Source of the DNA: Pedococcus bigeumensis
GTDB taxonomy: Bacteria; Actinomycetota; Actinomycetes; Actinomycetales; Dermatophilaceae
Reading direction: 5' to 3'
Length of the DNA: 64,000 nucleotides
Assembly: GCF_006438965.1 (NCBI RefSeq)
Contig: NZ_RCZM01000002.1
Location: 186,001-250,000 of the forward strand
Shown: positions 42,205 to 56,651 of the stretch, in pieces
How positions within the stretch are numbered: position 1 is the first letter of the stretch
How the letters are laid out: each line of letters opens with the position of its first letter
Notes under the pieces: generated by a model
Told to the model about the DNA's origin: nothing
Database searches by the model: none
The model's input: only the letters and a program-made list of their open reading frames with translations
Position numbers and translations under genes: made by a program

Positions 42205-42957
42205 GTGGTGCTCGGGGCACTGGCCGACGCCTCCAACCTGGCGCTCCTCGTCCGGCTCGGCGACGACGAGGGACCCCTGGCCATCTACAAGCCGATCGGT
42301 GGCGAGCGCCCCCTCTGGGACTTCCCGGATGGATCGCTCGCGGCCCGTGAGGTCGCGGCGCACCTCATCAGCGCGACGGGCGGCTGGGACGTCGTTCCCG
42401 AGACGGTGCTGCGCGACGGCCCGCAAGGGCCCGGATCGGTGCAGCGCTGGGTGGGCGACCCGCAGACCCTGCCGGAGTACGTCGTCGACCTCGTCATGCC
42501 CGACTCCATCCCCGCAGGGTGGTTGGCGGTGCTCCGGGGTGAGGACGAACGTGGGAACCCGGTGGTGGTGGTGCACGAGGACACACCACTGGTCCGTGGC
42601 GTCGCGGCCTTCGACGCCGTCATCAACAACTCCGACCGCAAGGGGAGCCACCTCATCCGCGAGGGCGACCGGCTCCGCGGGTTCGACCACGGCGTGAGCC
42701 TGCACCAGGACGACAAGCTCCGCACCGTGCTGTGGGGCTTCGCCGGGCAGCCACTGTCCGCGCCGGACCTCACGCGGATCACCGCGGTCCGGGACGCCTT
42801 GAACAACCCCGCGTCCGCCCTCCGACACGATCTGGCACCCCTCCTGACCGCCGACGAGGTCACCGCGCTGGAAGCCCGCTGCGCCGCCTTGCTCGAGCAG
42901 GCGGCATACCCGATGCCGTCGGGGGAGTGGCCGGCCATCCCGTGGCCGCCCCTGTGA
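42205..42957 (+). CDS. SCO1664-family (PI3/4-kinase-like) protein; true start probably upstream
   Basis: The visible frame from GTG 42205 gives 250 residues. Motifs are the nucleotide-binding YKPIGGERPLWDFPDGSLAARE, then catalytic AAFDAVINNSDRKGSHLI (Asp and Asn) and RGFDHGVSLH (metal Asp), as in the HipA/PI-kinase-like SCO1664 family. The family's N-terminus normally includes a segment like LDLLTRADLVVLGALADASN, which here begins before the GTG. No ATG, GTG or TTG exists in frame between the DUF3090 stop and 42205. A CTG at 42145 overlaps that stop (CTGA) and would restore the domain. I list the conventional start but suspect 42145. A kinase role is inferred. Confidence 0.82.
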   Translation: MVLGALADASNLALLVRLGDDEGPLAIYKPIGGERPLWDFPDGSLAAREVAAHLISATGGWDVVPETVLRDGPQGPGSVQRWVGDPQTLPEYVVDLVMPDSIPAGWLAVLRGEDERGNPVVVVHEDTPLVRGVAAFDAVINNSDRKGSHLIREGDRLRGFDHGVSLHQDDKLRTVLWGFAGQPLSAPDLTRITAVRDALNNPASALRHDLAPLLTADEVTALEARCAALLEQAAYPMPSGEWPAIPWPPL

Positions 42958-42979
42958 GCCGCACCCGTAGGCTTCCGCT

Positions 42980-44227
42980 GTGATCTCCTGGCCCACCCCT
43001 TTCCTCCCCGCCGTGCCCGGCACCGGCCACCCCGTGCAGGTCTTCGACTCCGCTACCGGTGCGGTCCGTGCGATCACCCCGGGACCCACGGCACGCATGT
43101 ACGTCTGTGGCATCACCCCCTATGACGCCACCCACATGGGGCACGCAGCCACCTACGTCACCTTCGACATCCTGGGCCGGGCACTGCGCGACTCAGGGCA
43201 CGACGTCGAGTACGTCCAGAACATCACGGACGTCGACGACCCCCTCCTCGAGCGGGCGACGCGCGACGGGATCAACTGGGAAGACCTTGCGGCACAAGAG
43301 ATCTCACTGTTCCGTGAGGACATGACCGCGCTGGCTGTCATCCCGCCCGACCACTACATCGGCGTCGTCGAGAGCATCGAGCCAGTGGGTGCGGCAGTGC
43401 GCACGCTGCTCAAGCGCGGTGCTGCCTACGCGGTCGACACCCCCGAGTCCGAGGGCGACGACCTGTACCTCGACATCTCGACCGACGACGGCTTCGGTGC
43501 GGTGTCGAACTGGGCCCGCGACGAGATGCTGGCCGTCTTCGCCGACCGAGGCGGGGACCCGTCGCGGGCGGGCAAGCGCGACCAGCTCGACCCCCTGCTG
43601 TGGCGCGCCGCCCGGGAGGGAGAGCCGTCCTGGCCCGTCGAGGGCCTGCCCGACGGCCGGCCCGGCTGGCACATCGAGTGCACGGCCATCGCCCTGGACC
43701 ACCTCGGGATGTCCTTCGACGTCCAGGGCGGCGGGACCGACCTGGTCTTCCCGCACCACGAGATGAGCGCGACCCAGGCCGTGGTGCTCACCGAGCAGCG
43801 ACCCTTCGCGCGGACCTACGCCCACCAGGCGATGGTGGGCCTGGACGGCGAGAAGATGAGCAAGTCCAAGGGCAACCTCGTCCTCGTCTCGAAGCTGCGC
43901 GCCGACGGAGTCGACCCGATGGCAATCCGGCTCGCACTGCTGGCACAGCACTACCGCACCGAGTGGTCCTGGACCTCCGACCTCCTGGAGCGGGCGCAGC
44001 AGCGCCTGGAGACCTGGCGCGCGGCCCTCTCGGTCAACACCGCGCCCGACTCCGACGACGCCGTCGAGACCATCCGCACCCGTGTCGCCGACGACCTTGA
44101 CACGCCCGGAGCCCTGGCCGCCGTCGATGCCTGGGCCTCCCAGACCCTGAACCGTGGCGGGAGCAACGGCACGTCCGCCGGGGTCCTCGCGCGCGCCCTG
44201 GACGCGATCCTCGGCGTCCGGGTCTGA
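42980..44227 (+). CDS. mshC: Cysteine:1D-myo-inosityl 2-amino-2-deoxy-glucopyranoside ligase
   Basis: A 415-residue mycothiol biosynthesis enzyme related to cysteinyl-tRNA synthetase. It joins cysteine to glucosaminyl-inositol using ATP. The first zinc/HIGH region is MYVCGITPYDATHMGHAATY and the KMSKS loop is GEKMSKSKGN. HIECTAIALDHLG and FPHHEMSATQAV carry the other conserved zinc ligands. It lacks the tRNA-binding C-terminal domain of CysS, which confirms MshC. The GTG start has TAGGCT six nucleotides upstream. It ends the conserved four-gene block and is followed by the hairpin at 44233-44253. Confidence 0.96.
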   Translation: MISWPTPFLPAVPGTGHPVQVFDSATGAVRAITPGPTARMYVCGITPYDATHMGHAATYVTFDILGRALRDSGHDVEYVQNITDVDDPLLERATRDGINWEDLAAQEISLFREDMTALAVIPPDHYIGVVESIEPVGAAVRTLLKRGAAYAVDTPESEGDDLYLDISTDDGFGAVSNWARDEMLAVFADRGGDPSRAGKRDQLDPLLWRAAREGEPSWPVEGLPDGRPGWHIECTAIALDHLGMSFDVQGGGTDLVFPHHEMSATQAVVLTEQRPFARTYAHQAMVGLDGEKMSKSKGNLVLVSKLRADGVDPMAIRLALLAQHYRTEWSWTSDLLERAQQRLETWRAALSVNTAPDSDDAVETIRTRVADDLDTPGALAAVDAWASQTLNRGGSNGTSAGVLARALDAILGVRV

Positions 44228-44232
44228 GTCCG

Positions 44233-44253
44233 CCCGACGACCGCTGCGTCGGG
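44233..44253. terminator. Short hairpin between mshC and a convergent gene
   Basis: CCCGACG (44233-44239) and CGTCGGG (44247-44253) pair around a seven-base loop, six bases after the mshC stop. The convergent hydrolase gene ends at 44289. It is a plausible but modest terminator. Confidence 0.5.
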
Positions 44254-44288
44254 AGGCCTGGCTGGGCGGCCGCGTCAGGCGGTCACGG

Positions 44289-44972
44289 TCACGCCGTCGC
44301 TGCGGCCGCGAGCAGCTGGGCGAGCTCCTTGGGCCTGGTGACCATCGGCCAGTGCCCTGAGTCGATGTCGACCAGGTCGACGTGCCTGGCCTTGGCGAGC
44401 TCGGGCAGCTCACCCTCGTCGATCCAGGCCTGGGCCTGGACCGGGTCGAACTCGGGGCACACCAGCACGACAGGAACGTCATAACGGCGGTCGTCGCCGA
44501 GATGCACCACACCCTTGGACACCCCCTCGGGGACCGGGATCGCCGCAGCCTCGAAGGTGCGCTTGGCCTCCTCGTCGAGGTCGGCAGAGTCTGCTCCCTC
44601 GAACGGCCCCCAGCCGGGAAACGCCATCAAGCCGTCCTTGGCCTCGAAGAAGTCGGCGTAGGCCTCTCCGTCGGCGGACGGGAACCCGCCGATGAGGGCA
44701 ACCTTGGCCACCTTCTCGGGTCGGGCGTCGGCGGCCAGCCACGCGAGGGTGCAGGCGGCGGAGTGCCCGACGACCATGGCCGGCTGGTCGGCCCGGTCCA
44801 CCGCGCTGAGCACCGCTGCCACCTGGTCCTCGAGGGTGGCTGTGGTTGCTCCGTCGCCCTGACCGGGGAGGGTGAGCGGCACCGGGTGGTGGCCCAGTGC
44901 CTCGAGCTCGGGCACGACGTCGTCCCACGCGGACCCGTCGAGCCACAGTCCGGCGATGAGCAGGATGTCCAT
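44289..44972 (-). CDS. Alpha/beta-fold hydrolase
   Basis: A 227-residue single-domain hydrolase. The nucleophile elbow is VVGHSAACTLAW (Ser), the oxyanion region is LLIAGLWLDGSAW at the N-terminus, the acid is probably Asp in VCPEFDPVQA and the base His is in DIDSGHWPMV. The length and layout fit small esterases of the RsbQ/EstC-like kind. No neighbour suggests a substrate. The ATG at 44972 lies after a 140-bp gap in front of the PAC2 gene, where I see no clear operator. Confidence 0.88.
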   Translation of the reverse strand: MDILLIAGLWLDGSAWDDVVPELEALGHHPVPLTLPGQGDGATTATLEDQVAAVLSAVDRADQPAMVVGHSAACTLAWLAADARPEKVAKVALIGGFPSADGEAYADFFEAKDGLMAFPGWGPFEGADSADLDEEAKRTFEAAAIPVPEGVSKGVVHLGDDRRYDVPVVLVCPEFDPVQAQAWIDEGELPELAKARHVDLVDIDSGHWPMVTRPKELAQLLAAAATA

Positions 44973-45112
44973 TGGTCAAGCCCCTTCTCCAGCCGGCGCG
45001 GTCGGTGCCCGTCGCCGAGGTCCCTGCAGGCTAGGGGGAGTTCAGGACGATACGCTTCCGGTTCGGCGTGTCACCAACGCAGCAACCGGCCCCGGTTGCG
45101 GAGCCGGCTGCC

Positions 45113-45967
45113 TCAGCCGGGGCCTTCCTGACCGCGGCGGCGCAGGTAGCGCTCGAACTCGCGGGCGATCGCGTCGCCGCTCGCCTCGGGGAGGTCCGCG
45201 GTGTCCTGGGCCTCTTCGAGGGACTGGACGTACTCGGCGACCTCCTCGTCGGTGTCGGCGAGCTCGTTGATGCCGCGTTCCCACGCCTTGGCGCCGTCGG
45301 TCAGGTCGCCGTGGGGGATCGTGGCGTCGAGCAGCTCCTCGAGCCGAGAGATCAGGGCGAGGGTGGCCTTGGGTGACGGGGAGTGGCCGGCGTAGTGCGG
45401 AACCGCCGCCCAGCAGGAAAGGGACTGCATCCCCGACTGGGTGGCCGCGTCGGCGAGCACCCCGACGATGCCGGTCGGGCCCTCGTAGCGGCTCGGTTCG
45501 AGGTCGAAGCGGTGGATGACGTCGTCGTCGTCCGAGGTCGCGGTGACCGGGATCGGCCGCGTGTGGGCCACGTCCGCCATCAGGGCGCCGAGGGTGAACA
45601 CGGTGCTCGCGCCGACCTCCTGGGCGAACTCCATCAGCTCGATCGTGAAAGCCCGCCAGCGGAACGACGGCTCGATGCCCTGGATGAGGATGACGTCCCG
45701 GTCCAGTCCTGCTGAGCGCGCCACGAGGATCCGGGTGGTCCGCCAGTGGATCCGGCGACGGCCGTCCTCGAGCACGACCCGCGGGCGGTTGACCTGGAAG
45801 TCGTAGTACTCCTCCGGGTCCAGCGCTGCGATGGCGTCGGCATCCCACACGTCGACGAGGTGGTCGATGGCCGCGGTCGCTGCCTCGCCGGCGTCGTTCC
45901 AGCCCTCGAAGGCAGCAATCACGACGGGGTTGTTGAGCTCAGGGACGTCTTCGAGTTCGATCACCAT
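45113..45967 (-). CDS. PAC2-family protein
   Basis: A 284-residue protein of the PAC2 family (proteasome-assembly-chaperone-like fold). The core reads NPVVIAAFEGWNDAGEAATAA, then DRDVILIQGIEPSFRWR and VGVLADAATQSGMQ, and the C-terminus is acidic and helical. In proteasome-bearing actinobacteria these genes lie near the mshC and proteasome loci, but a chaperone role for the bacterial 20S particle is not established. The start at 45967 has AGGAG five bases upstream. Confidence 0.9.
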   Translation of the reverse strand: MVIELEDVPELNNPVVIAAFEGWNDAGEAATAAIDHLVDVWDADAIAALDPEEYYDFQVNRPRVVLEDGRRRIHWRTTRILVARSAGLDRDVILIQGIEPSFRWRAFTIELMEFAQEVGASTVFTLGALMADVAHTRPIPVTATSDDDDVIHRFDLEPSRYEGPTGIVGVLADAATQSGMQSLSCWAAVPHYAGHSPSPKATLALISRLEELLDATIPHGDLTDGAKAWERGINELADTDEEVAEYVQSLEEAQDTADLPEASGDAIAREFERYLRRRGQEGPG

Positions 45968-46090
45968 CGCTCCTTCCTGTGCAGCCGAAACACCGTGTCC
46001 GCCCAGCCTACGGTCCGTGGTGTGGAGCCATCCGCACGGCTGCGTATAGTCGGGCGCGCCGCCATCCCCGCACCACGAAGGCCGTCCGCC

Positions 46091-46801
46091 ATGTCGCCCC
46101 ACCAGTCCACCTCGAGCGAGCACCTGTCGCCAGCCGTGGACGCCCTCCCGGCCGCGGTGTTCTGGGACATGGACGGCACCCTCGTCGACACCGAGCCCTA
46201 CTGGATCAACGCCGAGCACACGATCGTCGAGGAGGCCGGTGGGGTCTGGAACGACGAGTACGCCCACCAGCTGGTCGGCAACGACCTCATGGTGTCCGCC
46301 GAGTTCATCCGCGACAACAGCCCCGTCTCGCTGGACCCTCTCGAAATCGTCGAAGAGCTCCTGAAGCGCGTCATCGTGCAGGTCCGCGAGCACGTGCCGT
46401 GGCGACCCGGTGCTGTCGAGCTGCTCACGGCGCTGCGGGACGCAGGGGTGCCGAACGCGCTGGTGACCATGTCCTGGCGATCCCTCGCCGACAGCGTCGT
46501 CATCGCCCTGCCCGAGGGCACCTTCACTGCCGTGATCACGGGTGACGAGGTCGAGCACGGCAAGCCACACCCAGAGCCCTACCTGGCCGCGGCCCGCGCG
46601 CTCGGGGTCGAGGTGGCCGACTGCGTGGCGATCGAGGACTCACCCACGGGGGTGCGCTCGGCCGTTGCGGCGGGGGTGCCCACCCTCGCGGTACCGCACG
46701 TCGTGCCGGTGCCGTCGATGGTCGGCGCCGTGCAGGTGCCGAGCCTGCGCGGACTGACCCCACGGGACCTGCGGACCTTGTTCGACGGGTCCCGTCAGTG
46801 A
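46091..46801 (+). CDS. HAD-family hydrolase
   Basis: A 236-residue haloacid-dehalogenase-like phosphatase. Motif I is VFWDMDGTLVDTEP (nucleophile Asp), a four-helix cap follows, motif II is ALVTMSWRS, the conserved Lys is in HGKPHPEPYL, and motif IV is CVAIEDSPTGVRSA. The layout fits subfamily I with beta-phosphoglucomutase-like or sugar-phosphatase activity. The gene is divergent from PAC2 (123-bp gap with TATAGT near 46043) and convergent with the nuclease gene (19 bp). Confidence 0.92.
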   Translation: MSPHQSTSSEHLSPAVDALPAAVFWDMDGTLVDTEPYWINAEHTIVEEAGGVWNDEYAHQLVGNDLMVSAEFIRDNSPVSLDPLEIVEELLKRVIVQVREHVPWRPGAVELLTALRDAGVPNALVTMSWRSLADSVVIALPEGTFTAVITGDEVEHGKPHPEPYLAAARALGVEVADCVAIEDSPTGVRSAVAAGVPTLAVPHVVPVPSMVGAVQVPSLRGLTPRDLRTLFDGSRQ

Positions 46802-46820
46802 CTCCGCCGAGACGGTCTGC

Positions 46821-47666
46821 TCACTCGTCGGTCGGAGCGACCTGACCGGAGATGGCGGGGTTGAGGGCGATCAGGGCGGCGTTCTCGGGCAGCGGTGGGG
46901 GAGTGCCGCCCCAGGCCGGGCAGAACTCGCGGTAGTCACACCAGTCGCACAGCCGTGAGGTCTTGGGCCGCCAGTCACCGGTGGTCGCCGCGTGCTCGAT
47001 GGCCGTCCACACGGCCTTGAGGTTGCGCTCGAGACTGAGCAGGTCGTGCTCGTCGGGGGCGTAGCGGACCACCTCGCCGTTGCCGAGGTAGACCAGCTGG
47101 AGCAGGCGCGGGATCTCGCCGCGCAGCCGCCAGAGGACCAGGGCGTAGAACTTCATCTGGAACAGCGCCTTGCCCTCGAACAGCTCGCTCGGGGACCGAC
47201 CGGTCTTGTAGTCGACCACCCGCATGGCGCCGTCGGCAGCCACGTCGAGGCGGTCGACGTAGCCGCGCAGCACGAGGCCGTCGACATCGGCCTCGACGTA
47301 GAGCTCGCGCTCTGCGGGTTCGAGCCGGGTCGGGTCCTCGAGGGTGAACCAGGTCTCGATGAGCGCTTGGGCGTCGCCGAACCAGCCGGCCTCGGTCAGC
47401 TTGTCGTCGCCCGCGATCATCTCGGCGAGCTCGGGCTCCTGCTCGACGAGGGCGTCCCACTGGGGGCTCAGCAGCGCCTGCGCGGCCTCCGGCGTGCGCT
47501 CGTCGGCGGGCAGGTCGAACAACCGCTCCAGGACCGCGTGCACCAGGGTGCCGCGCGCTGCCGCCGGGCTGGGCGCGGACGGCAGCTTGTCGATCGTGCG
47601 GAACCGGTAGAGCAACGGACACTGCTTGAAGTCCGAAGCTCGGCTCGGTGAGAGGGCGGGAACCAT
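46821..47666 (-). CDS. RecB/Cas4-like PD-(D/E)XK nuclease with Cys cluster
   Basis: A 281-residue stand-alone exonuclease-like protein. The N-terminal ALSPSRASDFKQCPLLYRFR has the first Cys (residue 16). Later LCDWCDYREFC supplies three more, a 4-Cys arrangement that holds an Fe-S cluster in AddB and Cas4 proteins. Nuclease motifs are GTLVHAVLERL (His), DVDGLVLRGYVDRLDV (Asp) and MRVVDYKTGRSP (Asp-x-Lys), with FQMKFYALVLW as the QxxxY motif. It likely acts in DNA repair. The start at 47666 excludes an upstream reading frame across the metH terminator. Confidence 0.9.
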   Translation of the reverse strand: MVPALSPSRASDFKQCPLLYRFRTIDKLPSAPSPAAARGTLVHAVLERLFDLPADERTPEAAQALLSPQWDALVEQEPELAEMIAGDDKLTEAGWFGDAQALIETWFTLEDPTRLEPAERELYVEADVDGLVLRGYVDRLDVAADGAMRVVDYKTGRSPSELFEGKALFQMKFYALVLWRLRGEIPRLLQLVYLGNGEVVRYAPDEHDLLSLERNLKAVWTAIEHAATTGDWRPKTSRLCDWCDYREFCPAWGGTPPPLPENAALIALNPAISGQVAPTDE

Positions 47667-47699
47667 GGACCACACGGTATGCCGCGCCGCCGACAGCGG

Positions 47700-47730
47700 T
47701 GCCGTGGCGCACCGACGGTGCGCCACGGCA
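47700..47730 (-). terminator. 14-bp hairpin after metH
   Basis: TGCCGTGGCGCACC (47700-47713) and its exact complement (47717-47730) enclose a GAC loop, 14 bp beyond the metH stop on the minus strand. The right arm runs into a CGGCATAC copy; another GTATGCCG copy lies at about 47678. Confidence 0.8.
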
Positions 47731-47743
47731 TACGACTGCCTGC

Positions 47744-51541
<3,798 letters not shown>

Positions 51542-51599
51542 CGCACAAGTATGGCGCAGTGCGGGAAATGGCGTCGGGGCGGTCACGTAGGGTCAGCCC

Positions 51600-53817
<2,218 letters not shown>

Positions 53818-53952
53818 CCCGAATCTCTCACCCAAACCTCCCCGACACCTGAGGGGTTCGGGGTTAGGTTTGAGTCATCGGCCGCGCCCAGGCTCGCGCA
53901 GGGCTCGGTCGGTACCGCTCGATCGCCACCGCGTTGTCCTGAGGGAGCCGAC

Positions 53953-55692
53953 ATGACCGATCACAGCACCCCCGCAGACCACTCCGAGGACCGCCGCCAG
54001 GTGGAGCTGCTCGCCGAGGAGGTCGCCGCGCTGCGCCAGCGCCTGGCCGACAGCCCGGTGCGGTCGCGTGAGCTCGAGACCAAGGTGCTGCAGCTGCAGT
54101 CCAACCTCGCCACGGTGTCCTCGCAGAACGAGCGCCTCGTGCGCACCCTCAAGGAGGCGCGCGAGCAGATCATCACCCTCAAGTCCGAGGTGGACCGGCT
54201 GGCCCAGCCACCCGCGGCCTATGGCGTGATCCTCGAGTCCTACGACGACGCCACCGTCGACATCCTCACCGGCGGTCGCAAGATGCACGTCGCCGTGAGC
54301 CCGGCGGTCGACCCGGCCGAGCTGTCCAGCGGGCGCGAGGTCCGGCTCAACGAGGCGATGAACGTGGTCGCCACGTGCGGCTACGAGCGCATCGGCGAAG
54401 TCGTCATGATCAAGGAGCTGCTGGGCGAGGGCCGGGTGCTGGTGGTGGCGCACGCCGACGAGGAGCGGGTCTGCCGGATGGCCGACTCCCTCGAGGGGGA
54501 GCCGATCCGGGTCGGCGATGCGCTGCTGCTCGAACCGCGGTCGGGGTTCGTCTACGAGCGGATCCCCAAGGCCGAGGTCTCCGAGCTGGTCCTCGAAGAG
54601 GTCCCCGACATCGCCTACGAGGACATCGGCGGCCTGGCCGGCCAGATCGAGGCGATCCGCGACGCGGTCGAGCTGCCCTACCTGCACCCCGACCTGTTCA
54701 CCGAGCACAAGCTCAAGCCCCCGAAGGGCGTCCTGCTCTACGGCCCTCCCGGGTGTGGCAAGACGCTGATCGCGAAGGCGGTCGCCGCCTCGCTGGCCCG
54801 GAAGGTCGCGGAGAAGGAGGGCAAGCCGGTCGGCAAGTCGTTCTTCCTCAACATCAAAGGCCCCGAGCTGCTCAACAAGTACGTCGGCGAGACCGAGCGG
54901 CACATCCGGCTGATCTTCCAGCGGGCCCGCGAGAAGGCGTCCGACGGCACGCCCGTGGTCGTGTTCTTCGACGAGATGGACAGCCTGTTCCGCACCCGCG
55001 GGTCGGGCGTCTCCTCCGACGTCGAGACCACGATCGTCCCGCAGCTCCTCTCGGAGATCGACGGTGTCGAGCGCCTCGAGAACGTCATCGTCATCGGCGC
55101 CTCCAACCGTGAGGACATGATCGACCCGGCGATCCTGCGACCCGGCCGCCTCGACGTGAAGATCAAGATCGAGCGCCCCGATGCCGAGAGCGCCCGCGAC
55201 ATCTTCACCAAGTACCTCGTGGCCGACCTGCCCCTGCACGAGCACGACCTGGCCGAGCACGGCGGGTCTCCGCAGGCCACCGTGGACGCGATGATCACCG
55301 CGACGGTGGAGCGGATGTACTCCGAGATCGAGGAGAACCGGTTCCTCGAGGTGACCTACGCCAACGGCGACAAGGAGGTCCTCTACTTCAAGGACTTCAA
55401 CTCGGGCGCGATGATCCAGAACATCGTCGACCGGGCCAAGAAGATGGCGATCAAGGACTTCCTCACGGTTGGGGCAAAGGGCATCCGGGTCGACCACCTG
55501 CTCGCCAGCTGTGTCGACGAGTTCAAGGAGAACGAGGACCTGCCCAACACCACCAACCCGGACGACTGGGCCCGCATCTCCGGCAAGAAGGGCGAGCGGA
55601 TCGTCTACATCCGCACGCTGGTCACCGGCAAGAGCGGCACCGAACCGGGTCGGTCGATCGACAACGTCGCCAACACCGGCCAGTACCTCTGA
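53953..55692 (+). CDS. arc: Proteasome-associated AAA ATPase (Mpa/ARC)
   Basis: A 579-residue hexameric ATPase that captures pupylated proteins and unfolds them into the 20S proteasome. Residues 12-75 form the N-terminal coiled coil that binds Pup ([18 protein letters not shown]). Tandem OB folds follow to about residue 235. The AAA module has Walker [15 protein letters not shown] (about residue 263), Walker [12 protein letters not shown] (about 335), sensor 1 [12 protein letters not shown] and the arginine-finger region [10 protein letters not shown]. The protein ends in GQYL, the docking motif with penultimate Tyr. Five unrelated genes separate it from dop-pup-prcB, an unusual layout. Confidence 0.97.
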   Translation: MTDHSTPADHSEDRRQVELLAEEVAALRQRLADSPVRSRELETKVLQLQSNLATVSSQNERLVRTLKEAREQIITLKSEVDRLAQPPAAYGVILESYDDATVDILTGGRKMHVAVSPAVDPAELSSGREVRLNEAMNVVATCGYERIGEVVMIKELLGEGRVLVVAHADEERVCRMADSLEGEPIRVGDALLLEPRSGFVYERIPKAEVSELVLEEVPDIAYEDIGGLAGQIEAIRDAVELPYLHPDLFTEHKLKPPKGVLLYGPPGCGKTLIAKAVAASLARKVAEKEGKPVGKSFFLNIKGPELLNKYVGETERHIRLIFQRAREKASDGTPVVVFFDEMDSLFRTRGSGVSSDVETTIVPQLLSEIDGVERLENVIVIGASNREDMIDPAILRPGRLDVKIKIERPDAESARDIFTKYLVADLPLHEHDLAEHGGSPQATVDAMITATVERMYSEIEENRFLEVTYANGDKEVLYFKDFNSGAMIQNIVDRAKKMAIKDFLTVGAKGIRVDHLLASCVDEFKENEDLPNTTNPDDWARISGKKGERIVYIRTLVTGKSGTEPGRSIDNVANTGQYL

Positions 55693-55758
55693 CCGGTACG
55701 TCCCGTTCTTCCGCACCCGGGTGGTGCCGGACGGGTGACGCGCGACGCAAAGGCTGGA

Positions 55759-55791
55759 CGAGGCTAACTTACTCTCGGTAACTTAGCCTCG
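55759..55791. promoter_or_regulatory. Inverted repeat overlapping the leaderless promoter of the desaturase-like gene
   Basis: CGAGGCTAACTTAC (55759-55772) and its complement (55778-55791) match with one mismatch in the arm. The right arm contains TAACTT (55779-55784), six nucleotides before the GTG start and so likely the -10 element; the same TAACTT occurs in the left arm. A protein bound here would block transcription. It carries TTAC/GTAA as in many TetR sites and only half resembles an iron box. Confidence 0.6.
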
Positions 55792-56651
55792 TGGATCACC
55801 TGCTGCGGGACCCCTCACTGCTCGCCGTGCCGTTCTTCGTGCTCTTCATCGTCCTCGAGCTCGTCGCCCTCAAGGTCCTCGACGACGGTGAGCGGGACGG
55901 GCCCAACGCTCCGCTGATGGGCTACGCCGGGAAGGACTCCCGCGCCAGCCTGTCGATGGGCCTGGGGTCCGTCGTCATCAACGGAGGAGCCCGCGCCGCC
56001 GCCCTGCTCGGCTACACCGTGTTGTATGCCGTGACGCCGCTGCGGCTCGACCCGCACGGCTGGTGGACCTGGGTCGTCGCGCTGCTCCTCGTCGACCTGC
56101 TGTGGTACTCCTACCACCGCAGCAGCCACCGGATCCGGGTGCTGTGGGCGATGCACCAGGCGCACCACAGCAGCGTGCACTTCAACTACACGACCGCATT
56201 GCGGCAGAAGTGGAACCCGTGGGGTGAGCTGCTGTTCTGGGTCCCGCTGCCGCTCCTGGGGATCCCGCCGTGGATGATCTTCTTCGTCTTCTCGCTCAAC
56301 CTCGTCTACCAGTTCTGGGTGCACACCGAGACGATCCCCAAGCTGTGGCGGCCGATCGAGCTGGTCTTCAACACCCCGTCGCACCACCGCGTCCACCACG
56401 CCAGCGACGCCGAGTACCTCGACCGCAACTACGGCGGGATCCTCATCGTCTGGGACCGGCTGTTCGGCACCTTCCGCGAGGAGCAGCAGCGCCCGAGGTA
56501 CGGCCTGACCCACCCGGTCACCACGTTCAACCCGTTCCGGCTGCAGTACGCCGAGTTCGCCCAGATGGTCCGCGAGGTCAGAGCGGCGCGTCGGTGGCGG
56601 GACCGGCTGGGGTACGTGTTCGCACCACCCGGCTGGTCACCTGAGTCCTGA
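55791..56651 (+). CDS. Sterol desaturase/fatty acid hydroxylase family protein
   Basis: A 286-residue membrane di-iron oxygenase. The histidine clusters are YHRSSHR (HxxxH), HQAHHSS (HxxHH) and, after the central helices, NTPSHHRVHHASD (HxxHH). These are the eight or more His that hold two irons in alkane-, sterol- and lipid-hydroxylating enzymes. There are four or five helices around them. The GTG start follows TAACTT by six nucleotides. The 3' end overlaps the convergent gene at 56578 by 74 bp. With that neighbour it may modify a lipid or acyl chain; the substrate is unknown. Confidence 0.88.
   Translation: MDHLLRDPSLLAVPFFVLFIVLELVALKVLDDGERDGPNAPLMGYAGKDSRASLSMGLGSVVINGGARAAALLGYTVLYAVTPLRLDPHGWWTWVVALLLVDLLWYSYHRSSHRIRVLWAMHQAHHSSVHFNYTTALRQKWNPWGELLFWVPLPLLGIPPWMIFFVFSLNLVYQFWVHTETIPKLWRPIELVFNTPSHHRVHHASDAEYLDRNYGGILIVWDRLFGTFREEQQRPRYGLTHPVTTFNPFRLQYAEFAQMVREVRAARRWRDRLGYVFAPPGWSPES

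Noticed and set aside
51542-51599. Cobalamin riboswitch before metH
   Set aside because: Only 58 bp separate metH from the divergent gene, too short for the aptamer, and no B12-box-like sequence is seen.
53875-55716. A 613-codon minus-strand frame over arc
   Set aside because: Shadow of the proteasomal ATPase; no domain in the translated product.
55759-55791. Second iron box before the hydroxylase gene
   Set aside because: Only a half-site (AGGCTAAC) agrees with the IdeR consensus; the 19-bp alignment fails on the other half.
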